From the NCBI GenBank assembly GCA_947561395.2, contig OX387194.1, positions 12,076,048 to 12,140,047 on the forward strand: a stretch of DNA of 64,000 bases. The letters run 5' to 3'. The DNA comes from Buxus sempervirens. Its lineage: Eukaryota; Streptophyta; Magnoliopsida; Buxales; Buxaceae. Below the pieces are notes generated by a model. It was not told the DNA's origin, did no database searches, and worked only from the letters and a program-made list of their open reading frames with translations. Positions 32,436 through 44,130 of this stretch are shown here, piece after piece. Every line of letters starts with the position of its first letter. The stretch's first letter is position 1. A program made the translations under genes and the position numbers.

Positions 32436-35344
32436 TGTGAGACATGGAAAATCACCTAAATGAATTCCTAATCATCACACAGGGTTTAAAAAAGGTTGGA
32501 GTCGCCACCATTCAATTTAAGGTGTGAATGGACACCAAAGTGTGCATAAAAGGTAAAATAGAGCTAAAAGTAGCTCTAATCCATGGTTAAATCCAGAGAT
32601 CAAGTAAGGGGATTAGGTTATGAGTAAGGGAAAGTGTTAGGCACCCCTACTCATCCACACAAGGTGGTTGCCATATGCTATTTATGCTTTTAAATTGCTT
32701 GCAAACAGAAAATCATTCAAAAATGTTTAAAAATAAACAACCATATGTGTGATTTCTCCATATGAGTAGTCCAATAGATCCTGGACTCTCTCTATGAATA
32801 TATCACCTCTAGGACTTCATGATCAAGTAAAAATCAATCTAAAACTTGAATAAAATCCAACTAAAGCAAACCTGGAAAAATCAACTCAAGGTTAAGCCAT
32901 TTAAGCCTGGAAAACCCAATCAACTATGAGTCATTCAAATCAAACTCAAATTGAATTAAACTAAAGCCATTGGAAAGCTTATATGAAATAGAAGACTCAG
33001 TAGAAATTTCAATCAAATCCGATTACAATCCAAGGAGATATGCTTGTTCCAATTTTCTGCTGTAAATTAAAAAAGTAAAAACAATGAGTGGCCAACTTTG
33101 AAAGCATATTTGTGGAGATTGGATCCATATAAATCCTTGAAATTTTGCATGAATGAAATATGATGTGCCATATTTCAAATGGAATAGGCCTCACACAAAA
33201 CTTCATCCAGTTACGACTTGTGTGCCCTCTCAAACATACTTAGAGGATCACAGACTAACTCTGTTATTTGCTGTTGAGCAGTTCAGAGTCAATCAAACAT
33301 ATAGAACTCAAATCAAAGTGAGAACTCTTAAAACCAATTGGATTTAAAAGAGGACTCATAAAGGAAGACTTAGAAGTTAAAATCACTCAAATTGGAGTTA
33401 AAATGAGCCTTTGGTGCTCAATAAAAGTGACAAGTACGGCAATCTGATATGATCTGACTTATCAACTTTGATCAAATGATTTGAAAAATCGGCTTCATAT
33501 AAATTGCTCAAATTTTACAGGATTAAACTAGACATCTTCACCTATCATATGTCTTTAGAATCACTCAAAAATTTATCCAAATAATGAAGTTATAAATGAT
33601 TCAAGACAAGGTACAGATTTTGTCCAAATTTGAAAACTTTGAGTAAAACCAAGCCAAGATAGTGGGTATGTATATTTGATTCAATTGATCTGGATTGAAA
33701 ACACTTGAAATGAGTTGAAGAACACTCAAAAAAGGATTTAGGGAAAGGCTTTGGCTTAGATCTCTCATTAATTGGAGATGATGAGCCAAATGTACCCAAA
33801 TTGAGGCAAAAAGCTCAAAATAGAGAGCGTAGACCATGAGGTCCTCTCTAAAACATAAAATCACTTGAAATCAATTCACAAAGTCTTGAGAGATTGCTCT
33901 AAGGCCTCTGATCTCAGATCTACCATATTGATCATGGTAAATCCAAGATCTATGCCTATTTTGATACTAAATCAAGTGATATGTGTGGTTGTGTTGGAAA
34001 TCAGATTTTTAGGAGGGAATGGAGATCTAATTCTATAGAGAGCATAGATCCATGTATTCTTTCCAAATTTTAAAATCAAAACACATCCAAATAACAAGCA
34101 CATATAAACACAAGCAAATCAAACAATCACCTCATCCAAAAGTTGTTCTAAGCCTAAGGTTCTATCCCAACACTTGTTTCCCCTAGCTCTCTCTTCACAT
34201 TTTATGGCTAGAGAGAGTGCTTAAGGTACTTTAAGCATGGTTTGGGGTTCCAAACACAACCATGGCCTTACACTACAGAAAGGTAGAAGGAGAGAGTGCT
34301 TGAATGTAATTAAAAGGAAGAGAGAAGGCTTTGGGGCTTACCTTGATAGCTTGAGTGGAGAGTTAGGCAAAGTTTCCTTCTTCAAGAGCTCTCAACCTTC
34401 AGATTGTCAGCCCTTTGCTAGAGGAAAGCCCCTCTATTTATAGGTGGGGCCAAGGGTATAAAAGATCCAAGGGTATGCCAAAATATCCTTTTAGATTATT
34501 TCAATTCAAGCCTAAGGCATGAATTGGAGTAAATCCAGAAGTTTCGGAGGGCAAAATAGGAAGATTGAGTCTCCTAGAGAGATGTAAGAAGAGTAAATAA
34601 GGCTTAGATCCCGAGCCTTTGCGAAATTGTGCAAAATGAACGTGTCCGTATACACAGTGCGATTTTGTCCAATCCGGACTATATATGCGGACACGACCAA
34701 TATACTTGAAGACCGCACAATACCTGTGGACGAGATTCTGTTACACACCACGTGCATTGTCGACGTGGTCTAACGGCCAAATCTTCTAGATGACACGTGG
34801 CAGTCCACTTGCGCGCATGAGGAAAGCATAATCTCGCCCATAATATACATATGGGCGTGTTCGCATACTATATGCGAATACTTATTTACGTGTAATATCA
34901 TTTAAATAAATGTCCTCGTATTTTTTAATCTCCTTTTACTTAAGTTATTACGTGAAAATAAGCAAACACCCCCCTCCCCTCCCATTTGAATCCATTAAAA
35001 ATAGCTTCAGACCCAAATTCCAAGTGAATAAAAAGTCAAATTTCCAGTTCAAGGTTAAATTCCGGTTTTTCAGGTCCGGTAAAAAAATTCAACATGTTAA
35101 TACTAAGGTATTTGTCAAGAGTTAAAGGCTCAAAAAATTCATTTATGCAATAACATTGCTAAAAACTTGATTACTGAGAAAAATTATCTTGAAATCTTGC
35201 CTTAGAAAATATTTCATTTTTTGGGGTCAAAAGTCAACAAAATTCAACCAGAAAAGTTTGACTTTGCGCAAAAGATTGAATTTGTACCTTTTCCTTTGTG
35301 GTTTTGGATTCAAATGGGTTAAGGATCTCAAACCTAATGCTAAG
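32436..35344 (-). mobile_element. LTR 5, minus orientation, interrupted at its 5' side
   Basis: Begins (plus strand) TGTGAGACATGG with GGAGTCGCCACC about 65 bp on, mirroring the 3' end of solo LTR 3. TATAAATA at 34442-34435 on the minus strand. Homology with LTR 3 continues through the AGCAAAC/TCAAATTG-rich leader (33000-34200). It breaks at 35344 where another LTR starts; its true 5' end was not found. ATATT (32431-32435) is the likely target duplication. Confidence 0.7.
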
Positions 35345-37510
35345 TGTTAGTACCTCATTTTTGCACTTTCAAAAATGCAGAAAATAGAAATCCAAACTAA
35401 AAAGGTCAAACCCAGAAGGGTCAAAAGTTGTCTTTTTGATCCCATGAAAATTGATTACCAAACTTCTTCCCATTGAAAAGGAAACTCCGACACAATTTCT
35501 ACGCAACTGAGTTTGCTCAAATCGGAGTCCGGATGAAGAAGTTATGAGCTGGTCAAATTTGAAGGGGAGCATAAATTGGATTTCTGTTAAAACCCAGTTC
35601 AGCTGCCCAATTTGATCCTAGAAGATAGAACATCTCGACATGATCCCGACACAATTGAGTTTGCCGGAATCGGAGTCCCGGAGAAAAAGATATAAGTAAA
35701 ATTGGTTTTCGGGGAGCAGTTTTGCTCTTCTACTAAAAATCTTGAATTTGCTGCCAAACTTTAGCTCAGTGGAAAGGGAATCTTAACCTAATTCCAACGC
35801 CACTGAGTTTGCTAAAATCGGACATCAGATGAAAAAGATATGGCAAGTCAAAATTTACAGGAAAACTGCCCACGTGGCGAAAAAGCAGAAAAGGACAAAA
35901 CAAATAAAAATCTTGAATAAAATAATAATTTTAATTAAAATATATCTTTTTACATTTAAAATAAATGGAAAATGAAAAGGAAAATCGGATAAAAAATCCA
36001 AAATTTTTGCAAATTGAATAAAATTTGAAATCCAAGAGCATTTAACACGTGCGAACCACATTGTATGTGCGGACATAACACATACAATGTGGATGGGGTC
36101 TTATCTGCAACGCCAGCTGTCGTTCGTTGGTGACAGCTGGCGGATCGCGCGAAGATTTGAGCACGTTTTAAACGCGTCCGCACTTAGTATGCGGACAAGG
36201 CCAATCCACATACTAAATGTGGATCAGGCCAATCCGCATGCCATATGCGGATCCGAAATTTTTGCCTATAAAAGGGGCCCCAGCCCCCATTGCCCAAGCT
36301 TGCTGGTCCACCTTCGTCCCCACCTCTTCTTCTGAGATAAAAACGTCCCTATCTCCTCAAAGCTCCAAACCTCCATAAAAATCCCTATTTTACCCTTATA
36401 GCTAGCCCTTTCATTCTCTTTTTCTCTCCTACATCCTTAAAGACATAAAAAAATGCCATATTTGGGAGTCAAAGGAGGTCTCAAAGGGGGTTGTCCATCA
36501 TCATCCAAGGATCACCATTTGTTTAAATAAAAGAAGGTAATTCAAGGGTAAGCATATTTGTTGTATTTTATCCTATATATGTCCAAATAAAATCTTTTAA
36601 TGATATTTTGTTTCCTTTCTTTGAGATTTATCTCTTCTTGTATTTTCTAACTATCTTGTTGTTCTTTGACATGCTATGGGAGTCCCCATGGTGAGGGGGA
36701 CTCCCTATACAAAAAAGGGGAGGAGGAGAGCTTTTGTATAAGGCAAAGGTCTTATTTGAGTCATCTTTAATTCATCATTTTCTTTTCTCTTTTTGTCTAA
36801 TGGTTCATCTTTTATTCAAAAAGGGGAATGTCCTCTTTCAAAATCCCTTGTACCTTTAACTTCTTCTCACCCTCTCCCTTCACTTAGTTATGATCGTTTA
36901 TCATCCTTTTGGGTGTGAATACGTCATCATCTTCATTTTATTATTTCTTCTTTAAAGCATGTCATCATGTATAGTAGTTTAGCGTTTATTTTCTTAATAC
37001 ATGCATAGGCACTATTTGTGTACGCACACACACACTTTTAGATGTTGATGTAAGTAGGAATAACCTATAGTTAATTAACGTTATCTTCTTTTCATCCTGA
37101 GCACAAGTAGATCTTATCACTTTCAAAATAATCCATTTATAGCATCACACACTTCACTTTTGGAAGCTTAGTACATACTATTTAGAGTAAATATTTCATA
37201 CACAAGTTCCTTAGGGTACTATAAATATCTTTTGCATGCATGGTTATTTGTTATATACTTATTCTGGATACTTTCCCATAAATCGCTTGGTTGGGTATGT
37301 GAATGTGTTGATCGGTTAGAATTTGACCTTGGCCCTTGGGGACTTCTCTCTCATTGCTTCAAGAGGGAAGGGGAAGGATTATGTTTGATGCCAAACGGGG
37401 GTGGCTAAGACCCTTGTTTAAGGTTTTCTTTGGTTGAACATGGGCAAGGATCCATCCTGTTTTGGAAAGCATCATGAAAGGGGTCATTTAAGACAAATGA
37501 GAGCATCTGA
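35345..37510 (+). mobile_element. LTR 6, 5' part, 3' end not found
   Basis: Starts TGTTAGTACC in the family manner. Three units with GAGTTTGC at 35509, 35657 and 35805 are spaced 148 bp. Palindromes of the CCGCAT/ATGCGG type fill 36055-36250, and TATAAAAG is at 36267-36274. No GTGGCGACTCC end is seen, so the 3' part is deleted or displaced by the hAT element that follows. Confidence 0.7.
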
Positions 37511-37941
37511 ACCAAGGTTTTGAATTTCGGTGCACTTGGGCCTGCCGCCCAGGGCACCGAACGGCATTTCGTCGGCACGCCGGCAAAATGCCATCGATTC
37601 GCCGGAAAACTGATTTTCCTGTGGTTTCCGGTGAATCGAACGAAATTTCGATAGATACATTTCTGTGTGCTTTTTTTTTCAAAAAAAAAGAAGCTAAATT
37701 TACATTAAAAAATGCTAAATTTACTTCAAAATTGCACTTAAATTACCACAAGCATCAATAATATATCTCGAAAATCATGAAAACACAATGTGGCATGTAA
37801 ATGTAATGATCGGGCCTATCGGGGTGATGCTGTGTGCGCTGTGTTTAAACTTTAAATAAAAAATAACAAAGAGGATCCAAATTTTAAATTAAACTAAAAC
37901 AACAATATATAAAGTAAAAAACATATAATCATACCGTCAAA
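37511..37941 (-). other. 3' flank of the hAT transposase gene, possible element end
   Basis: Downstream of the transposase stop codon. The stretch AAGGTTTTGAATTTCGG at 37516-37532 followed by GCCGGC/TTTCG motifs in both orientations resembles a hAT-type subterminal region. The matching opposite end was not found. Confidence 0.35.
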
Positions 37942-40900
37942 TCAGACATGAAATGAACGACATGGCTCAAACCCTGATCTCTCGCCAATAAAATGACAGT
38001 AGCGCTTCCATCCTATCCGAAATCTATATTCTCTCTGATATGCACGGACATGTTGCTCATACTCCTTCTGTGTCATGTGAGCCATGATACCAACTGGAGG
38101 GAAATCATCATAATAGTAGCACGTCTCTTGCTCTGGTGGTGATGGAGGAGACGGCGCAGGATAACTGAGATGCTCGTATGGAGGGGCTACTGCTCCAGCT
38201 CCAATACCAATAGGTACAACAGGCATAGGATAATAGCCATACGGATATGGATTCACTGGAAAGATCCCAAATGGATCAGATGTCTGCATGTGTGCTCCAG
38301 GATATCCGTATGATGTACTGTAACTACTACTATCTGATGAATCTATTGGCCCAAGCTGCTGAGGATAGTAGGCTGGATAGTGTCCCTGGGTCAGCTGTGG
38401 TGGATAGTGAGGATACTGCTCTCCATAAGAACTCGATGATCCTCTAACATCTAAAGATCCGAAACTCTGTGCCATGGAGGACGAGTCATCGTGCATCCCT
38501 GTATGTTGTCTCTCCTTGCCTTTCCTCCTCTGAAAGGAATATCCCCTACTCTCATCACGATCTCTATCTCCGTGGTCAGTATCCTGTGTGGTATAATGGA
38601 AAGCCGCCTCTCCAGTAAATGGGCTCAACCCCGGGCCACTGGTGCCAACACCACCATAACCACCACTAGCACCACCATCTCCATCATCATCATCTGAAGT
38701 TCCGGACTCATCCTCATCATCTGTCTCCTCCTCCTCCTCCTCCTCTGACAATGAAACATGCCTACGGGCTGGGACTGGGGCTGGTGTTGTTGCAGTAGCG
38801 GAGGAAGGAACAACTCTGATAAGGTTATCCAATGAGTCTTCACGAATCTCCCCCCTCTTCTCCTCCATAGCTGTGTCTACATCGATGCCCAACTCTGCTG
38901 CAGCCTGTGATATGACTGGGCTAGGACTATGATTAGGCTGATCCATCTTAACACATCTAACCCACTCTGCAAATGGATCCTCGTCATCGACTTCATTACT
39001 GAATAACACATCCAAAGGATCCTTCACAGTCGTGGCGGCGGTGCCGTGCTCTATCTCTAATTGCTTCGTCCTCAGCCTCATGTTATAATGGCAGAAAACC
39101 AACTTCTGTAACCTCTGATAAGCTATCCGGTTCCTCTGCTTCGTGTGTATGAGTGCGAACATACTCCAATTGCGCTCACAAGCAGAAGAGGATGCTGTCT
39201 GAGCCAATATTCGACACGCTAACTTCCTTAGTGTAGGGGCACTTGTGCCATGCATCGCCCACCATTCACCTGGATTTACAAATAGAAAATATTAAAAATT
39301 ATTTAGAAATTAGAAATTTAAAATATTAATATTCATAATCCCTTGTCACTTACACGGCATCATCTTGTTCCTCGATGCAATCGCCGTAGTCAACCCGAAT
39401 GAGCCCATCGCATCTCTAAATTGTATCAGCTGGTAGTGGAATAATTTGAAAGGGTCAATACTTAATAATTAATATAACTATTAAGAAGAAGTGATATCCA
39501 TAACATAAGTGAAGTTAAATGCTACGGCCCCTACCTCGTTTCCAAAATCCCCAACTGATTCTGAATGGGGGTCCAACTTCATGAAAACCTCGTGGACATG
39601 AGCACAGAGGTTGTGTTGTGCGCCAAGATTATCCTTATAATGATATTTTGGATTTAAATAATACGCTACATTGACGATTATAAGAAAAAACATTAGAACA
39701 ATAATTAAAATATAATTATAAACATGATTCAACATAAAATGATTCAAATAAAATTTTAATTATACTTGCTGCATGCAAAGGATGACCTAGCGACTTGTAC
39801 CATCTGTCGTTAACAATTTTGAATACCCACTGATGTGATTTGGGTGATCCGGCCTTAATCTGAGCTTTCATCACCGCCATACACTTATAAATGGATCCTA
39901 CCGTAGGATAGGAATCTGTGTCAAGTAGCCGCAGTATACGGTATATGGGGTGCAGTATAGCAATCAACTCTCGCACATGCTCCTAAAAAGTGCTGGACAA
40001 AACAATGTCCTCTACTCTCCTCCTGGTCTCTTTGCGACTCTGAGCACAACTCGTCCAATCGTCACTGGTAAATAGAGATCTTAATCCCTGTCTGTGGCTA
40101 AGAATACTATCCAATGCAATATAGTTCGTACCGAATCTGGTAATCCCCGGCCGAACTATGTCCCCACCACATCTCTCTCTCATCTTCGCTAGTACGAAAT
40201 TATGGTTGTACACAAATGTGGTGAGTACTCGTGCATCCCTCAATGTCGTCAGCACTTGGCTTCTCTTGCCAATCTCCTCTAGCATCAAGTCAGTGCAATG
40301 TGCAGCACAGGGCGCCCAATACAGGTTATACCGTTGCTGTAATGTCTCACCGGCTTTCTTGAACGCACTGGCACTGTCTGTCACAATCTGAACGACGTTC
40401 TCAAGGCCAACCTCCTGTACCACGCTCTCTAATAAGCTGGTAATATACGACGCATCCTTGATATTGTGTGATGCATCAACAGATCTCAAGAACACTGCCC
40501 TGCCTCTACAATACACCATGAAATTGATGATGGACAGTTTAGTAGGACCTGTCCATCCATCACACATGATCATAACTCCAAACTGCTCCCAGTGGGGTCG
40601 TAGCGATGTAATAAACTCTCTCATCTCTGCCTCCTCTTGATCCAAGTACGTAACCATAATCTTCCGTGGCGTAGGAGGCAAGACTCCTTGACCCGACTCC
40701 TGGATAACATCGACCATGTTCTTGAAATGGGGGCTCCCTGCTGCATTCGCTAGAATGTGATTGAAGATAAAAAATTTGGATATAGACTTCCCCATTTTCT
40801 CCCTGACAGTGCCCTTGCTCCACACATCCTTCAATTTCTTCTGCTTGGCACCAGATGAACACCACATACTTGGCTTCATAGGATAATCGGGCATCCTGGT

Positions 40901-41461
40901 GCTAGGTCCAGCCCCAGCCCCATTTCTAGAACTAGGAGTAGGAGCATCAACATCAGCTGCACCTGCATCTCCTCTAGAAGTACCACCCCTGTGAAATCCA
41001 TGCCTCGCAGCCTCTGTCCTCTCAAACTCAGACTGCAAAGATGCTTGCACTGAGGCTCTGAATGCTGCCCTCTCTCCCTCTGTCACATACTCGGCTGGGT
41101 ACACCATGTCATCATCGTCATCAATATCAGGAGCCACAGAGGGTAGGATAGGCTCTGCCAATCTACGTCTAACATCCTCTCGTGCATGCCTCTTCCCCTC
41201 CCTAGCTGCACTCCCTGATGCCAAGTGCTATCTCATCAGCCTCTGAACCTCTGGAGGGACTTGAGGACGGTTGGCCACGTTACTGTAGCCGTGTGCCAAA
41301 TGCTGCTTCAACCGTAATACTCCACCACCCTTTATGACTTGGCGGCAATAGTTGCAGATCGTTTTATTTTTGTCTCCCTCGTATCTCGTGCAATGGGCCC
41401 AACCAATATCCTGCCTCCTACCACCATTTCTGCCCTCTCCACTACCACTACCAGATGTCAT
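37942..41461 (-). pseudogene. hAT transposase gene (BED, DUF659, dimerisation), two in-frame stops
   Basis: Cuts and pastes hAT elements. Four exons on the minus strand join in frame: 41461-39766, 39665-39535, 39429-39354, 39269-37942, all with GT-AG introns. The product would be about 1076 codons. Order: BED zinc finger (WAHCTRYEG, CNYC, HLAH; residues about 17-60); acidic linker; DUF659 with CDGWTGPTKLSIINF and the catalytic-type IVTDSASAFKKAGE; then EWWAMHGTSAPTLRKLACRI and SSACERNWSMF of the hAT dimerisation domain (about 635-680); then a C-terminal extension of about 380 residues, Asp/Glu-rich then Tyr/Pro/Ser-rich. TAG codons at 41230-41228 and near 39994-39992 sit where Gln (or similar) and Trp would be expected. 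Everything else is intact, so the gene died recently. Confidence 0.85.
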
Positions 41462-41653
41462 ACTGTCTATCTGTCTGACTGTCTCTAACAGACTAACCAA
41501 GAAGCACCACACTGGAATCCGAACACCTGCACAAACGCACAGTAAGTCAGTAACAGAGCACAATAACAAATTATAAATATTAATCCACATTAGACAATAC
41601 AAACATTATCAACTAATTATAATTTCTTATTTATAAACTATATTATTATTTAT

Positions 41654-42320
41654 GAATTTTATGAATAATTTGGGATTAATTAATTCGAAAAATCATAATT
41701 ATATAAAAAAATTATAAAAACTCTGATTCTTCAAAATAAATTGTTCTATAATAAACAAATTATCTTTAGGAATTTAATTTGAGTACTTATATTTTTTTTA
41801 TTAATTTTATGAATAATTAACTAATTTTCGGATTAATTAATTCAAAAAAATCATAAATACATAAAAAATTATATAAATTCCGATTTCTTAACATAAATCA
41901 TTGATTATCATTCTACAATAAATAAATCAATTTTATGAATTTAATTTGAGTATTTATCTTTTTTTATTAATAATTAATTAATTTTCGGATTAATTAATTC
42001 CAAAAAATCAAAGATATATAAAAAATTATATAAACTCCAATTATTTAACATAAATCATTCTACAATAAATAAATCAATTTTATGAATTTAATTTGAGTAT
42101 TTATCTTTTTTTACTAATTTTATTAATAATTAATTAATTTTCGGATTAATTAATTCCAAAAAATAAAAAATACATAAAAAATTACATAAATTCAAATTTC
42201 TTAACATAAATAATTCTATAATAAATAAATCAATTTTATGAATTAAATTTGGCAACTTATCTATTTTTCTTCATTTTATAAATAATATATCAATTTTCAG
42301 ATTTAAAAATTAAAAAATTT
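41654..42320. repeat. AT-rich tandem repeat, about 155 bp x 4.3
   Basis: Units start near 41654, 41811, 41968, 42122 and (partial) 42277. Each has TTTTCGGATTAATTAATTC, an ATATAAAAAATTATAT-like block and ATTTAATTTGAGTATTTAT. It lies upstream of the hAT transposase start, in or beside its promoter and leader. Confidence 0.8.
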
Positions 42321-42345
42321 TTTTTTTTAAAAATTCACCAAGCTT

Positions 42346-42678
42346 TCACGAAACAGACCGATCGCTGCTAGAATCGGACCAAAGCTCGTTGGAATTCTTA
42401 CGGCCAAGAACGATTATGGGTTTAGAACCGGGATCAATCCAGCTGGGATTGTCTGAATTCACAGAATCCTCTTCACTCACATCTCCTTCAGCAACAGGCC
42501 TCGCATATCTCTTCTCAGAATCAAGGGCAAAATAATCCGATCTAATAACCCCTTCAGAGTCCCCTTCGATTCCCCCGAAATCCCCAAAATTTTCAACCAA
42601 ATCGGACTTCACAGGTCCCATTTCAATGTACCAATAGAGAAATTTGTGTTCAGAGTTTCCTATATCCAAGCCAGGCAT
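42346..42678 (-). pseudogene. Fragment of an unrecognised acidic protein gene
   Basis: A 110-codon open frame on the minus strand. Residue composition looks like real coding sequence: acidic, Ser-rich, with SDYFALDSEKRYARP, SEEDSVNSDNPSWIDPGS and NELWSDSSSDRS. I could not name the family. It overlaps the start of the plus-strand NLR fragment by about 30 bp and appears to have been joined to it. No intact gene is likely. Confidence 0.4.
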
Positions 42679-43266
42679 TTTCTGGAGTCAAAAGAGCCTG
42701 ACAGTGTACCAATAAAGAACAAAAACTTCATCTCTCGGCTTTCTGATTTAAGAGCTAATGATGTTGAGTTGTTGAGAGAGTGCTGGATAGAGAGATGCAA
42801 TGAAATGGAGACTGCATTTTGTGGTGAAGAGGCAGAAGAAAAGGTGGATTTGGGAAGAAACTTGGAGAAATTTTGGCTTTCTAATCTCTCCAGATTAAGG
42901 TATTTATGGACAGGGTTGGTGAAACCTGAAAGCTTTAAGTGCCTGAAACATGTATAGATTGATTGTTGTCCAAAACTCGTTACTATATCATCTAGAAGCC
43001 TGCGGCTGGAAAACCTTGAAATGCTCCATATCAAATTTAGATATCAAATTGAGAATTTATTTGGAGAAATGGTCTCAGGGCAAGATTCTCTTCTAAGGTT
43101 GCAAATCTTGACTCTCTGGCAACTTCCGAAACTGAATAGTATCTGCGAAGGGGAATTGCCATCTCTACAGAAGATTAAAATCAAAGGGTGCCCAAAGCTT
43201 CGAAAGCTCTCTCTCCAGGTGAACAGCTCAAACTCTCTTTCTCCTCCACCTCCCCTCCTTCCATGA
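42646..43266 (+). pseudogene. NLR immune-receptor LRR fragment
   Basis: C-terminal leucine-rich-repeat part of a CC-NBS-LRR-type resistance protein. Recognisable pieces: NLEKFWLSNLSRLRYLWTG, FKCLKHV (then a TAG at 42955-42957), CCPKLVTISS, LENLEMLHI, LQILTLWQLPKLNSICEGEL, PSLQKIKIKGCPKLRKLSL. The pattern of short irregular LRRs around CPKL and GCPKLRKL is typical of that class. Neither the NB-ARC domain nor an upstream exon is present. Confidence 0.75.
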
Positions 43267-43422
43267 CGGCTTTGAGTTGAGTTTATTGTTCTACTCTGTT
43301 GTGTTGTCCCGAGAATGCACCGGCAAAGGATGCCCAAGGGTTTGGTTTATTGTTCTTCTCTTGTTATAATGCCGAGCTGATCCACCAAAAGGAGAACTGT
43401 TTAAGCTTTCTGGGTGGAGTTA

Positions 43423-43600
43423 GAAACCGTGAGAGAGCATAGATCCTTGAATCTGAAGAAACTTATTGATGTTGGGTTCTCAAGACTTGGTGCAAGGATG
43501 ACTATGAGCCGCACAATAAAGCTTCACAAGCTACCCGAGTCAACAGTTACCCCAGGTTTCAGAAAGATGGGCTCCGTGATGTTCCTGTAGTTGGTAAAGG
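43423..43600 (+). pseudogene. N-myristoyltransferase (NMT) fragment
   Basis: Reads [20 protein letters not shown] then [18 protein letters not shown], after which a one-base shift gives LRDVPVV. This matches the conserved central block of plant glycylpeptide N-tetradecanoyltransferase ([10 protein letters not shown]...LP...TPGFRKM...RDVP). About 55 residues only; the intron positions of the gene were not examined. It lies about 160 bp after the NLR fragment and in the same orientation. Confidence 0.75.
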
Positions 43601-43790
43601 AGAACGAAGAGGAGTCAGGGGCATTTCGGCCATTTGAAAAAAATTACTAACGGTGTTTGTGTGCAATGTAACGGTGGGGTAGTAGGTGGCGCTTTTTGAA
43701 ACTACGGGGTAGTAAGTGATCACTTTTGAACCTCAGGGGGTGTCCGTGACACTTTCCCAAACCTCAGGGGGTGTACGTGTAAATTTCCCT
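43601..43790. repeat. Subterminal-like repeats (AACCTCAGGGGGTGT)
   Basis: Two copies of ACCTCAGGGGGTGT (about 43729 and 43762) follow two ACGGTGGGGTAGTA / ACGGGGTAGTA copies (43671, 43705). The stretch ends GTGTAAATTTCCC and is replaced by pure AT sequence. This looks like one end of a DNA transposon; the other end was not found. Confidence 0.4.
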
Positions 43791-44130
43791 AATATAAATT
43801 ATAATATAGTTTATATTATAATATACATAATATTATATTCTAAATTATAATACTATTATAACAATTATATATATTATATAATATTTATAATATCATATAA
43901 TATATATTATTATAATATTATTAAAATAATAGTAGTGTTATTGTAGTACATAATATAAATAATATTATTATCATATTATTATATAATATTATTATATTAT
44001 TATAATATTGTTATTATAATGTTATATATAAATTTATATATTATATAAAAATATACATGTCACGTAATAATATATATGTAAATACGACTTTAATTTTTCT
44101 ATATATATATTATATTATTTTTATGTAATT
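43791..44130. repeat. AT-only low-complexity DNA
   Basis: Almost only A and T, made of TATAATATTAT-like words. Confidence 0.85.

Noticed and set aside
38247-38843. Several short frames opposite the hAT C-terminal extension
   Set aside because: Shadows of the low-complexity transposase exon.
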